Shown: piece after piece, positions 1 to 9,137 of the stretch
Position numbering within the stretch: position 1 is the first letter of the stretch
How the letters are laid out: each line of letters opens with the position of its first letter
Notes under the pieces: model-generated
Database searches by the model: none
The model's input: only the letters and a program-made list of their open reading frames with translations
Told to the model about the DNA's origin: nothing
Position numbers and translations under genes: made by a program
Source of the DNA: Actimicrobium sp047621345
GTDB taxonomy: Bacteria; Pseudomonadota; Gammaproteobacteria; Burkholderiales; Burkholderiaceae_D
Assembly (NCBI GenBank): GCA_047621345.1
Contig: JBLHLW010000004.1
Coordinates: 1-64,000, forward strand
Length of the DNA stretch: 64,000 nt
Reading direction: 5' to 3'

Positions 1-123
1 GATGCGCTGGTTGCTGCGGTACGAGAGATTGGGTCTCACGTCGACGTGCAGACACCAACGATCGACGCTTTGCTAGGATTGGTACGCTTGTACGCCAGGA
101 GCCATGCACTCTATCCCCAGTAG
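1..123 (+). CDS. C-terminal end of a ketopantoate reductase-like protein (partial)
   Basis: The first 40 codons are open from the window edge to TAG. The encoded tail (…VQTPTIDALLGLVRLYAR…) resembles the C-terminal helix of 2-dehydropantoate 2-reductases (ApbA/PanE family), which make pantoate with NADPH in pantothenate synthesis. The NADPH-binding N-terminus lies outside the window, so the assignment rests on this short tail only. It converges on the small gene at 124-276; the two stop codons are adjacent. Confidence 0.55.
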   Translation, partial: DALVAAVREIGSHVDVQTPTIDALLGLVRLYARSHALYPQ

Positions 124-276
124 CTACTCCGATGGATAGGCAATATCAATCGGCAGTCCTTCGCCGTCCATCATCCAATTAGCGATCAACGCCGACCCGG
201 CTGCAAAACACAGAACCACAAGGGTCGCTGTTGCCAAGAATGAAATGATGGAGCGGACTTTGGCTGATGGCTTCAT
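124..276 (-). CDS. Small single-span membrane protein, 50 aa
   Basis: ATG at 276 is preceded by a good ribosome-binding site (GGAGA, about 9 nt spacing) and the frame runs to TAG at 124-126. The product begins with a basic stretch (MKPSAKVR), followed by one hydrophobic helix at about residues 9-35 (IISFLATATLVVLCFAAGS…) and an acidic tail. This looks like an inner-membrane microprotein or an uncleaved signal anchor. I do not recognise a family. The RBS and adjacency to the convergent gene argue that it is real. Confidence 0.5.
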   Translation of the reverse strand: MKPSAKVRSIISFLATATLVVLCFAAGSALIANWMMDGEGLPIDIAYPSE

Positions 277-376
277 GAAATTTGTCTCCGGGAAATGACG
301 ATCAGTAATCCTTATGATCTGTCACCCCGGAACACGGCACAGTACGCCAACTCACATTGCCGTCAAAAAATTTCAG

Positions 377-802
377 TCAGGCACGACCAACGATAGAAGC
401 TGTTGCGATCAGCTCGTCTAGCAACGCCATCGAAACCAACCCTGACACCGCAAAAGGATTAAGTTCGGGAAGCTCTGAATACTTTAACAACACCGAAGTA
501 TTCAACTTGGCTAGATTGACCTGCCCCATGGTCCAGCCAGCAAAACGGCGTTCCGTAATTTCTTCAAAGTGCAAAATCTGGACCCCGGTGTGACGAGGAT
601 CTTTCAGGATATGGCCGTACAGTGCATTGACTGCGGTGCGACTCCCCTCCAGTACCTGAATAAAAATATCGCCGCTAAAACACAAAATACCAGTGAGGCC
701 TTGTGACGGATTATTCAAGCGCGACTGCGCCATGATGGAATTGACCAACTCAGTAGAGTTCTTGTCAACCGAACGGCTTGCATACAATAAGCGCACTAAC
801 AT
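377..802 (-). CDS. BLUF-domain blue-light receptor (short form)
   Basis: 141 residues, almost entirely one BLUF domain (sensor of blue light using FAD). The flavin-photocycle triad is present at family spacing: Tyr7 (LLYAS), Asn31 (SRLNNPSQGLTGIL) and Gln49 (FIQVLEG). The domain ends with the usual ‘RRFAGWTMG’ segment, followed by a roughly 40-residue C-terminal helical cap. No output domain is fused, so it probably signals through a separate partner protein. It starts 13 nt downstream of the folE stop on the same strand and is likely co-transcribed with it. The link to folate/pterin synthesis is positional only. Confidence 0.9.
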   Translation of the reverse strand: MLVRLLYASRSVDKNSTELVNSIMAQSRLNNPSQGLTGILCFSGDIFIQVLEGSRTAVNALYGHILKDPRHTGVQILHFEEITERRFAGWTMGQVNLAKLNTSVLLKYSELPELNPFAVSGLVSMALLDELIATASIVGRA

Positions 803-815
803 GACGATTCCTTGA

Positions 816-1559
816 TTATTTTTTGACGTTACGTAGAGATAGGAACTCGCGACGCAAATTCGGATCTTTCAGGAAAGATCCGCGCATGACGCTGTTGATC
901 ATTTTGGAATCCATATCCTTCACACCACGCCAGTGCATGCAAAAGTGATCAGCTTCCATCACGATAGCCAGTCCGTCCGGTTGAATCTTGTCCTGCAAAA
1001 TGTCGGCCAATTGCACCACGGCTTCTTCCTGAATCTGCGGCCTGCTCATGATCCAGTCGGCGATACGGGCATACTTGGACAGACCAATCAGATTCGAATG
1101 CTCGTTGGGCATGACGCCGATCCAGATACGGCCAATGATCGGGCATAAATGATGTGAGCAGGCGCTACGCACCGTAATTGGACCGATGATCATCAACTCG
1201 TTGAGATGCGCTGCGTTTGGAAATTCAGTCAGTGCCGGCATCGGCACGTAACGGCCACGGAACACTTCATGAATGAACATCTTGGCAACTCGGCGCCCCG
1301 TATCCTGCGTGTTGTGATCGCTTTCCGTATCGATCACCAGACTTTGCAGCACAGTGTGCATCTTGCCTTGCACTTCTTCCAGCAATGCATCCAACTCTCC
1401 AGGCTTAATAAAGTCGGCAATGTTGTCGTTGGCATGAAAACGTGTTTTGCTAGCGATGAGTCGCTGGCGGATGGACTGCGATACAGGCAGCAATGCGGGC
1501 AACAATGCGGGCAGCGTGTCGCTGGCATCCGCGTCTTTTAGTGGGGTCGTTGGGTTCAT
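816..1559 (-). CDS. folE: GTP cyclohydrolase I
   Basis: 247 residues. Converts GTP to 7,8-dihydroneopterin triphosphate, the first step of tetrahydrofolate synthesis, as a cytoplasmic homodecamer. Zinc-site residues are visible in SACSHHLCPIIG (Cys and His) and HFCMHWRGVKD (second Cys); the GTP-binding segment ‘DTGRRVAKMFIHEVFRG’ is present. An N-terminal extension of about 55 residues precedes the conserved core. ATG at 1559 is the first good start. The gene lies just upstream of the BLUF gene on the same strand. Confidence 0.93.
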   Translation of the reverse strand: MNPTTPLKDADASDTLPALLPALLPVSQSIRQRLIASKTRFHANDNIADFIKPGELDALLEEVQGKMHTVLQSLVIDTESDHNTQDTGRRVAKMFIHEVFRGRYVPMPALTEFPNAAHLNELMIIGPITVRSACSHHLCPIIGRIWIGVMPNEHSNLIGLSKYARIADWIMSRPQIQEEAVVQLADILQDKIQPDGLAIVMEADHFCMHWRGVKDMDSKMINSVMRGSFLKDPNLRREFLSLRNVKK

Positions 1560-1681
1560 TTTTGGCTGAATGAAAAAAGAATAAACCTGAGCTGGTAGCG
1601 ACTGCCACCAATACCAAGGAAGCTCATGGTATCCGAATTGGACAAAGAGCGCGTCCGGTGAGACTTACAGTTGTCCAAGAT

Positions 1682-1710
1682 GGAACTAACGCCTCATTTT
1701 CCGTCACTTA
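1682..1710 (+). promoter_or_regulatory. hrp box (HrpL-type ECF sigma promoter) before the large effector gene
   Basis: GGAACT, a 16-nt spacer, then TCACTTA. This matches the HrpL promoter consensus GGAACC-N15/16-CCACNNA with one change in each element. It lies 92 nt upstream of the ATG at 1803 and points toward it. Two further boxes of the same kind precede sctW and sctD, and an HrpL-like sigma gene is in the window, so this site is probably functional. Confidence 0.75.
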
Positions 1711-1802
1711 TTGTCATTCAATTCTTTCAGCCAGATTCGCATGCCCTGAGTGCTGACGTCAGATGCAACAGGAAGATAAAAATTCTTTAAAGAGTATCGA
1801 CG

Positions 1803-4800
1803 ATGTCTTTGCTGCCTATCGCACCACATAGCATCAAGCAGGACGCAAGCGTTACTGAAAAGGAAACACTGTCACAACCGTTGCTGGATACCACCCCATG
1901 GATCGGCAATACCAACAAGTCGACACACTTCTTTCGCTCAACTCCATCTAATCAGCAACTAGGCCAATGGCAGGTTGCTGCACAAGCCATCAGTGCGAAC
2001 CTGATGGCCGAAGTAAATCATCAAAACGACCCCCACGTGGATCACGTTGCGCTAGCAACCAGCATTGCGCTGGTGGAAGAAATTCGCGATTTTCACACCA
2101 CGCCTCCGAAAGAAAGAGCCCCTGGCCGCAAACGCAATTTTCCTGAACTCACTACACGCGTCGCACTCGAAGATGCGGCCATCATGGCCTATCTGAGGGC
2201 CGTTGACATTCACGTCAGCGAGATATCGGCACGTCAAAACGCACACGAACCCGGCGCCAAGGGGGCGATGCGGTCAGCCGACGCGGCATTGCGATTACAT
2301 TGCAAGAAGAAGGAAAACACTGCCTTGCATGCAGATCCCCCTTCTCCCTTGTCGAAGGCACACCCTCCGACCATGCTCGGAATTATGTTGTCGACCAGAA
2401 AATTATCGGCTTGCCGAGTGGTGGCCGATGAGCTGGCAAGAGCAATCACCACAGCAGGAATCACCCATCCAGAGCGCCATGAAAATTGGCAGCACCTGCA
2501 GGACACCGTACTAAAAGCCGAATCATTGCTTCGTATCGAGCAATCGTTCAAGCACATGGCGCGCAATGCAACAACGGGTAAGGGAATCATAAAAAACGCG
2601 CGCCAAAAATTCCGTGCCAATGTGCTGAGCGCGATCAAATCCGATGCGCTGTCACATCAGCACGCCATCAACAGGCAGCGTATCGCGGCGATGGTTGGCG
2701 AGTATGAACTGGCATGTCGCGAATTCAGATCCGAAGAGACGACGGCCGAAGCCCGGTCGGCACTGCACCATCGGCTTTCCGGACAGCTTCATCTACCAGC
2801 CGACAGCACCCCTGCATCATCGCCCATCAGCGAGCGAATCAACCGTGCTCTAACCGTGCTTTCAGAAAAAATTTCATGTGCCATCGATGCAAGTCAGCAG
2901 GCCATGCACGGTGCGGACTCCACCTCACCTGCGAGGTGTAAAACTGCTCCCGGTACTCAACTATCTCTCCAGAACCTGCTACTGGATCTCGGTAATTTGA
3001 CGACGGCATTGCACACACTACAGGCGACACAAAGTCACTCCTCGCCCTCAGGATCAGAATCAGAACGCCAGCAGCGCATGAATACCGCGATGGCAATGGC
3101 AACGGACAAGCTCAAGGCACTGACACATCCAGAGGTCATCCAGATTTTGAACGGTGATATCACACCGCAGTCTGAGGAGCCCGTTATGGCGCGTCGCAAA
3201 ACTGCGAACCGCCACTGGCGCTATGCGGGACCCCTAGCGCATGGCGGTCACCCCGCTACCGGTGACCACGTCGCGTCTGCAATAACGATCATTGGAAACG
3301 ACCTGCCACTGTTCATTGGTGTTCCCTTGAATCGTCCGTTTATCAAAGAGGACATCAGTGGACCTTGCCTGGAGCAGTTACTAAAGCACAGCGTGGTCCC
3401 GAAACAGCTAACGTTATTCAACGTGCCCAATAGCGATAATAGTTACTCAATCGATCTTTCCACTACCGGAGCGTATCAAGCCAGTTTTAATCGCAGCACG
3501 ATATCGTTCGGTGCCACTCGCCTTATCCGCGGGTTATGGGAAAAATTGCGGTCGACAAGTCCCCAGTTAGCGAGCGCAGTTCTAGCGCTGCCAGTGCGCG
3601 TGGCCTACGTAAATGGTCTGATGAAGCGTACCCGCAAGGCACGCAAACACATGCATGAAGACCTGTTTGTCGCCAGAAAAATGCTGGAACAATACGGTCA
3701 CTCCAAACTTCATTCCGGGCACGACAGTTCCACGCTCACCTTTTGGCAGCGGATGATGGCAAGAGGATTCGGTCAATCGTCGTACAGCAAAGGACTGGGA
3801 TTGCCGTTTGTCGAGAGCCGACAAAAAACACCGGAGGCGCGCAACCAACGCAAAGTGGCCATGCCGCACTTCGGCGCGCAGCAGGAAAATCCAGCCAATC
3901 TGCCTCTATTATTTCGGACCATTAACCTCGATCAGATCCTTACAGAAATCGATTTGCCCGCTGATCATCCGGTCATCAGCATGAACGCCCCCGACTATTT
4001 ACAGCACCTGAGCAATGACGCTCGCTTGTTTCCGGGGACAAGAAAAACGGAAGATCACGCGAAATTGATGCGCCAACTGCAACATGTCGAGCAATATCTT
4101 CGCGACGACTCCGACAAGCTATCGTCACTCCACATCAATCAGGACGGTGCTTTGCTGGTCAGGGCCTTGTCGGCCGCTTGTACGCATGCCGGAACGAATG
4201 CGATACCGGCCCAGCTACAGGCTGCGCGTGCACTGGCCTGCCTGCGCAATATTGATCTGGCGGGAAGCCTGTGCAAACCGGCAGCGTATCGTGCACCACC
4301 ATCTCTTGCATCCCTCGGCGATCGGTTTACTGCATCGGACAACACCCCTTTCACCGACAGTGAACATGCTCTCGCATGGCGTACCGCACAAATGCTGGCC
4401 AAAACACCGGCAGGAATGACACTGCTTACCAAGCTGACCCTGCCGACAAAGACCGCACAGCATCCGAGCGTGATAGAGCAGAAAACGCAGATGCTCAAAC
4501 TATTCCTCACCGCCGCTGCTGAACTCGATACCGAATTGCAGGCTGCCGGAAAGACCGAGATACCCTCACCGACTCCGGCGGCTCTACTCGCTTATGCCGA
4601 GCGCAGTATCAGTCAATTACAACCTGGTCAGAATAGCGTGTTGATCAAGGCCCTCAATGCCCTTCCTGCCCATCTCCGACATAGCGAACAATTCACCGGA
4701 AACGATCCATTCCTACCGATTCCTCCCGATGCGCATCGTCATGACTGGGCGATAGGTGCAGTACGCAACGGCTTGACCAGTGACATCGCTGGCTCGCCTT

Positions 4801-6833
4801 TTTACCGTATTGAAGACCGTCTGGTGCGGAAAATAGCTGGCAAATGGGTCGATCTCGCCACCAGCAAAGCCAAGTCACGCTGGAAGCGCGTCACTACAGG
4901 GATCAGTCCGTTGCGTTACAAGTCGCCATTCAATGCCTTCAAAAAAACCGACGGGTCATACAAGAATCTGACCCAAGGATCAACTCTGGATCGGCGTCAC
5001 ATGCGCATGGCTTCAGAAATCGTTGAAGCGTTGTTAGCGCGCCCGCCCTTATTTGCACTGCACCCCGAAGAAGCATTACGTAGAGACGTTCGCCTGGCCT
5101 TCCTTCGTGAATGGAAAACCAGGCGTATTCCCACGCTGCTGGAAGGCGATCAATGCGATCAACACCAATTGCAAGTAATGGCCGAATCGCTTGCTGCGAC
5201 CCCCGGCATGACGGCAAGTCCGGAGACGCTGAAGGCGATGCTGGAAGAGGAAAATAAACGCTATTTGCCAGAGTTGCTGGATAAGTGGCTGATGGAAGAA
5301 CAAGCTACCAGCGGACCCGCAACGGCAGAGCAAACTGCGCAATATGCACAATCCATAGCGCGGGTGAAAGGCGCGACCACAGAACTTCGCATGGGTCCGA
5401 TGACTCGAGAAAATCTGGCCAACGGTATCGCGGACCTGATCCGCGACGAGCTAGAGCTAGGCGCTGGTTTAACCCTAACCAATGGGGGTTCCATTGGTGC
5501 CAGTACCAAGGGCATCACCCAACTCATTGTGGGAGCGTTGACTGGATGGATGGTGCGCGGCAGTGTGTACCTTCGGATGCATCGATTGCGGCATGCCGCA
5601 CTTGAGTTCAAATTATCAAGCGCTGGCGTTGAGCTACGGGCGGGAAGCCAAACGATCAAAAGCAAGGCTGCAGGGTTCGGTGTTTTGGCTGGTCTGGGCA
5701 TGAATGCCCTGAACATTGTTAAGTTTCGTGTCGGCGGTGGTATTGCCGCGGAAATCGGTGATGGCAACGAGCATTTTTCAGGCGTCGTACTCCGATTACC
5801 ACGCGGGAAAAATGGTGTCGAAGAAGATCCGGCCGTACGCGCCAGATTCGCCGAAGTGGTTCGACGCCTCCTGTTACGCGATGCCGGTTCCCACGAGAAC
5901 ATCAATGCCCCCGGCAGCGATGGTGCTTCACCACTAAAAAATTTACTACAGCAATTTAACGACCTCTCAGTCAATCTTGTCGGGCAATCGCTGGGCAGTA
6001 CCAGCCAGCGAGTAAAAAACGCAGAACTCTCAGCTCGAGCCAGTGTAGGCACGTTGGAGCTTGGGCCGACTGCAGCAATCAGTACGAACCAAACCGTCTA
6101 CAACGAAACCTACAAAGAAGAACAAGGCAGGATACGGGTAGAAAAAACGACGAGAGAGGTAAAGCGAGGTGTCAATATTGCTACCCGCGCCTTCGGCGGT
6201 TTTCCAATAGATCGGATTCCGGGACGGGCAGTCGCCGCATTACCCCCAGCATTAACACTCGCTGATGTTAATACTGACGTGTGGAACACCGGGGACGTTG
6301 TCAAACAAAATCTGATTTTTCAGGATGGACAGATTGATGTCAGAACGTTTGTCATCAAGGCCTATGGCCATCTGGACGGATTCGTCGAGCACATCACCGA
6401 CAATCTGGATGTCTGGTGCGCGGCACGCGCAAGAAAGTTCTTTCCGGATGAATACCATGGTGGCCCGGAACGCCGACAAAAAGCCATCAAGGAAGAACAT
6501 CGACGAATTAGCCACTTTATTGACAGGGCAAAGAAAAGAGTGGCGGAAACGCAGACCTTTTTTAGCAACCTGGATATCAATCCGTATGTAGCAGACGAAA
6601 TCAATCGATTGATGGCCGTTTCGACCATGATGGCGCTCAATGGTGACGCTGAAAGCAGCAAGAAGGTACAGGTATATTGCCAGCTGCGCCTGAAGGAAAA
6701 GACAGCCTGGGAATCAATCAACCTTATATCCCGCGAAACTGTCTCAGAGCAGATCAACAGGCCGTTTCAGGCAGGGGTGGACATCCGTGCGATCAGTCGT
6801 ATCGTGACAACCAATTTGCTTGACATCATTTGA
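1803..6833 (+). CDS. Very large putative type III effector, 1676 aa (AWR- or AvrE-like, family uncertain)
   Basis: A 1676-residue protein with no signal peptide and no obvious transmembrane segment. The first ~30 residues are Ser/Thr-rich, as in type III export signals. It is preceded by an hrp box and sits opposite the T3SS operon, which supports an injected effector. Size fits the AvrE superfamily (about 1800 aa). An AWR tripeptide occurs at residues 858-860, and a later glycine-rich/beta-like part (about 1215-1360, including GVVLRLPRG) recalls large Ralstonia AWR-type effectors; that resemblance is from memory and weak. A WxxxE motif (WLMEE) occurs at about residue 1162. The C-terminal ~250 residues are charged and helical. 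No enzymatic motif was recognised. Confidence 0.7.
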   Translation: MSLLPIAPHSIKQDASVTEKETLSQPLLDTTPWIGNTNKSTHFFRSTPSNQQLGQWQVAAQAISANLMAEVNHQNDPHVDHVALATSIALVEEIRDFHTTPPKERAPGRKRNFPELTTRVALEDAAIMAYLRAVDIHVSEISARQNAHEPGAKGAMRSADAALRLHCKKKENTALHADPPSPLSKAHPPTMLGIMLSTRKLSACRVVADELARAITTAGITHPERHENWQHLQDTVLKAESLLRIEQSFKHMARNATTGKGIIKNARQKFRANVLSAIKSDALSHQHAINRQRIAAMVGEYELACREFRSEETTAEARSALHHRLSGQLHLPADSTPASSPISERINRALTVLSEKISCAIDASQQAMHGADSTSPARCKTAPGTQLSLQNLLLDLGNLTTALHTLQATQSHSSPSGSESERQQRMNTAMAMATDKLKALTHPEVIQILNGDITPQSEEPVMARRKTANRHWRYAGPLAHGGHPATGDHVASAITIIGNDLPLFIGVPLNRPFIKEDISGPCLEQLLKHSVVPKQLTLFNVPNSDNSYSIDLSTTGAYQASFNRSTISFGATRLIRGLWEKLRSTSPQLASAVLALPVRVAYVNGLMKRTRKARKHMHEDLFVARKMLEQYGHSKLHSGHDSSTLTFWQRMMARGFGQSSYSKGLGLPFVESRQKTPEARNQRKVAMPHFGAQQENPANLPLLFRTINLDQILTEIDLPADHPVISMNAPDYLQHLSNDARLFPGTRKTEDHAKLMRQLQHVEQYLRDDSDKLSSLHINQDGALLVRALSAACTHAGTNAIPAQLQAARALACLRNIDLAGSLCKPAAYRAPPSLASLGDRFTASDNTPFTDSEHALAWRTAQMLAKTPAGMTLLTKLTLPTKTAQHPSVIEQKTQMLKLFLTAAAELDTELQAAGKTEIPSPTPAALLAYAERSISQLQPGQNSVLIKALNALPAHLRHSEQFTGNDPFLPIPPDAHRHDWAIGAVRNGLTSDIAGSPFYRIEDRLVRKIAGKWVDLATSKAKSRWKRVTTGISPLRYKSPFNAFKKTDGSYKNLTQGSTLDRRHMRMASEIVEALLARPPLFALHPEEALRRDVRLAFLREWKTRRIPTLLEGDQCDQHQLQVMAESLAATPGMTASPETLKAMLEEENKRYLPELLDKWLMEEQATSGPATAEQTAQYAQSIARVKGATTELRMGPMTRENLANGIADLIRDELELGAGLTLTNGGSIGASTKGITQLIVGALTGWMVRGSVYLRMHRLRHAALEFKLSSAGVELRAGSQTIKSKAAGFGVLAGLGMNALNIVKFRVGGGIAAEIGDGNEHFSGVVLRLPRGKNGVEEDPAVRARFAEVVRRLLLRDAGSHENINAPGSDGASPLKNLLQQFNDLSVNLVGQSLGSTSQRVKNAELSARASVGTLELGPTAAISTNQTVYNETYKEEQGRIRVEKTTREVKRGVNIATRAFGGFPIDRIPGRAVAALPPALTLADVNTDVWNTGDVVKQNLIFQDGQIDVRTFVIKAYGHLDGFVEHITDNLDVWCAARARKFFPDEYHGGPERRQKAIKEEHRRISHFIDRAKKRVAETQTFFSNLDINPYVADEINRLMAVSTMMALNGDAESSKKVQVYCQLRLKEKTAWESINLISRETVSEQINRPFQAGVDIRAISRIVTTNLLDII

Positions 6834-6878
6834 GCTGACGTCGACGGTTTAGTCGATCAGGCAGCAGTATCCTTCCTG

Positions 6879-7976
6879 TCAGTCATCGGTCGGCGGATCT
6901 CCATACATCTCGAGCTCCGTCAATGGCTTGAACTCACCGCTATCCCGCATTTCCTGAATCAGCGCATAAACATGGGCGACCGAGTCGTAGCTGGCTTTGG
7001 GTATCGGACTATCCGGCTTTGCGGTGGCGTACAGTGTGCGAGCCAGCCAGACATGCCGAATCACCGGAATTTTGCATTCATGGGCCCGTGCAATCATCAT
7101 TTGAGCGGTCTCATCCTTGCCCTTGGCTAGCACCATCGGCACCGATGGTGCATCAAAATCATAAAACAGTGCCACAGCAAAATGGGTCGGATTGACCACG
7201 ACCGCATTTGCGCCTTCGGTCCGCGCCGCCGGATCTTCATTGGCCCATTCCTGAGCCAATTGTTTGCGTGTACCCTTGACCAATGGGTCCCCTTCCGACT
7301 CCTTGTACTCGCGCTTGATTTCATCCATGCTCATCATTAGTGACTTGGTATGAAAGAAACGCTGAGAAACAAGGTCTACGAGTGCAAAGCTAAAACAAAT
7401 GCCAACGGCAATCTTGAAAATCGACAACAGCAGCTCGACAAACCCGTAGTACACATCGTGCGGTGTCCCCCCCGACAGTTTCAAGATGGTCGGTAGCTGA
7501 TCGAGAATAACCAGATACATCACATAACCAATCAAGATTGCCTTGCCAAGCGAAGCAAACAATTCAACAAGCTTTTTCTTGGAAAACAGCTGAATCATGC
7601 CCTGTACTGGGTTGAGTTTATCCAGCTTGGGTTCGAGCGCTTTGGCAGACAACAAAACACCGAACTGTCCCCAGAACGCCAGGATTGCCACCACCGTGCA
7701 AGTGATACCGATGGCGCCAAAGATGACCAGTAATAGCTTGCCGGCGACCGTCACCATCTCAAGCATGGCCGGCACGAATGGTGTGCCGATACGCATAAAA
7801 GCTAGTGCGAACAAGCTGTCAATGCTGGCGTGCCAAAGCTTTTCCGTGACAAATGCGAGCATGCCGATGACAAAAAAAGAAAGCAGTCGCGCCATGTCGC
7901 GGCTGACGGCAACCTGCCCTTTCTCGCGGGCATCTTCGATTTTTTTATCGGTGGGTTGTTCGGTTTTTTCGCTCAT
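6879..7976 (-). CDS. hrcU: T3SS export-gate switch protein SctU (HrcU)
   Basis: 365 residues. FlhB/YscU family: four N-terminal membrane helices (about residues 30-215), then a cytoplasmic domain with the self-cleaving NPTH motif at residues 262-265. Cleavage between Asn and Pro switches export from early to late substrates. It is the last gene of the operon; its ATG directly follows the hrcT stop. It converges with the large effector gene, with 45 nt between the two stop codons. Confidence 0.96.
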   Translation of the reverse strand: MSEKTEQPTDKKIEDAREKGQVAVSRDMARLLSFFVIGMLAFVTEKLWHASIDSLFALAFMRIGTPFVPAMLEMVTVAGKLLLVIFGAIGITCTVVAILAFWGQFGVLLSAKALEPKLDKLNPVQGMIQLFSKKKLVELFASLGKAILIGYVMYLVILDQLPTILKLSGGTPHDVYYGFVELLLSIFKIAVGICFSFALVDLVSQRFFHTKSLMMSMDEIKREYKESEGDPLVKGTRKQLAQEWANEDPAARTEGANAVVVNPTHFAVALFYDFDAPSVPMVLAKGKDETAQMMIARAHECKIPVIRHVWLARTLYATAKPDSPIPKASYDSVAHVYALIQEMRDSGEFKPLTELEMYGDPPTDD

Positions 7977-8777
7977 CTATCCCCCTTTAGGCGCCGCTTG
8001 CAACAACAGCGGAATGAGATCAAGCAAACCGGAAAAATCATACGAAATGTAGTGCGCCAAAGTCGGCCAGTACACCAGCAAAATGAATAGTCCAAGCAGG
8101 CTCTTGATCGGCGAGGAGATCGCCGATACTTGCAGGTTGGGTGCAAAAATACCAATCACTGCAATCGTAAAGTCAACCAGCACCAAGGGAATCAGGACTG
8201 GCCCACCGTAGACGGCGAGGTGCCAGAAAAATTCGCCGAAACGTTTCAAGACCACCTCCATTTGGCCGAGCTCGAACGGCGGCATCAAGCTGAAAGCCGG
8301 CCACAAGCCGTAGCTTTCGATCATTATTCTGACTAGCGCCGTCATCAGGCCCGCCTGAATCATGACCAACACGACAGCCTGTACCAGCATCGCTCCGAGC
8401 GCACTGGCATCGGCATCAAACGATGCGTTATCCGACATCACCTGTGTCGCTGCACGCTGGGTATCGAGAATGGACCCAAGCGACTGCAAGGCCCAGATTG
8501 GCAGCGCCATCAACACACCGAGCATCAGACCGATCCCCGCCTCCTTAAATCCCAGCATCACTGCCATGATGTAATCGACCTGACCAGTCTTGACGAAATA
8601 AAAAGTTGGCAACCAGGCTGGCAACGCCATCCCCAGTGCGATCGCATTACGGGCAATCCCGACCAGGGTGCGCGTGCCGAACCCAGGAAGAATTGCCAGC
8701 ACAACAAAGGAGCGCGGCATTACCAGCGCCATCGCGACCATTGCGTTTTGCAAATCCAGTAGCAGCGATGACTCCAT
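7977..8777 (-). CDS. hrcT: T3SS export-apparatus protein SctT (HrcT)
   Basis: 266 residues, FliR/YscT/SpaR family of polytopic inner-membrane export-gate proteins. Starts MESSLLLDLQNAMVAMALVMPRS and contains the family pattern of hydrophobic helices with a conserved central ‘GSILDTQRAATQ’ segment. With SctR and SctS it forms the helical export gate. It abuts hrcU and follows hrcS by 15 nt. Confidence 0.95.
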   Translation of the reverse strand: MESSLLLDLQNAMVAMALVMPRSFVVLAILPGFGTRTLVGIARNAIALGMALPAWLPTFYFVKTGQVDYIMAVMLGFKEAGIGLMLGVLMALPIWALQSLGSILDTQRAATQVMSDNASFDADASALGAMLVQAVVLVMIQAGLMTALVRIMIESYGLWPAFSLMPPFELGQMEVVLKRFGEFFWHLAVYGGPVLIPLVLVDFTIAVIGIFAPNLQVSAISSPIKSLLGLFILLVYWPTLAHYISYDFSGLLDLIPLLLQAAPKGG

Positions 8778-8792
8778 TATCGATGTGCGATG

Positions 8793-9056
8793 CTATCGAC
8801 CGGCAATCGGGATGAGTGCGAAGGCCGCATTCATCATTTGGATCAATTCGCTTCCAATCCAGCGCCCCATCAGCGACAGAGTAATCGACACACCCATTAA
8901 CTTGACGACGTAAGGCAGGGTTTGGTCTTGAATCTGCGTAACAGCTTGAATCAGCGAGATAAAACTGCCGCACAACACCGCCACCAATAACGGCGGTGCC
9001 GATAACATGATGATCATCCACAAGCCCTGTTGAAAAAAATTGAGCGTATCAGCCAT
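8793..9056 (-). CDS. hrcS: T3SS export-apparatus protein SctS (HrcS)
   Basis: 87 residues with two membrane helices, FliQ/YscS family (MADTLNFFQQGLW…, …QIQDQTLPYVVKL…). I place the start at ATG 9056, because a GGGAG ribosome-binding site sits 8 nt upstream; a TTG at 9071 would place that site inside the gene. The length matches the usual 86-88 residues. Part of the SctR5-S4-T1 export gate. Confidence 0.94.
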   Translation of the reverse strand: MADTLNFFQQGLWMIIMLSAPPLLVAVLCGSFISLIQAVTQIQDQTLPYVVKLMGVSITLSLMGRWIGSELIQMMNAAFALIPIAGR

Positions 9057-9095
9057 GCTTAGCACTCCCAAGTGGGTAACGAGACCAATAAAATT

Positions 9096-9137
9096 AAATT
9101 ACGCATAAGAAATTACGCATAAGAAATTACGCATAAG
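9096..9137. repeat. Three tandem 14-bp copies spanning the end of hrcR
   Basis: AAATTACGCATAAG occurs three times head to tail (9096-9109, 9110-9123, 9124-9137) with no mismatch. The rightmost copy contains the last codons and stop of hrcR (…SYA, TAA); the other two are extra copies in the hrcR-hrcS gap. It looks like slipped-strand duplication of the gene terminus. Each copy carries an in-frame stop, so copy number should not alter HrcR, only the hrcR-hrcS spacing. Confidence 0.9.

Noticed and set aside
5261..6052. 263-codon frame opposite the large effector
   Set aside because: Shadow; Arg/Ser/Pro-rich and no start signal.
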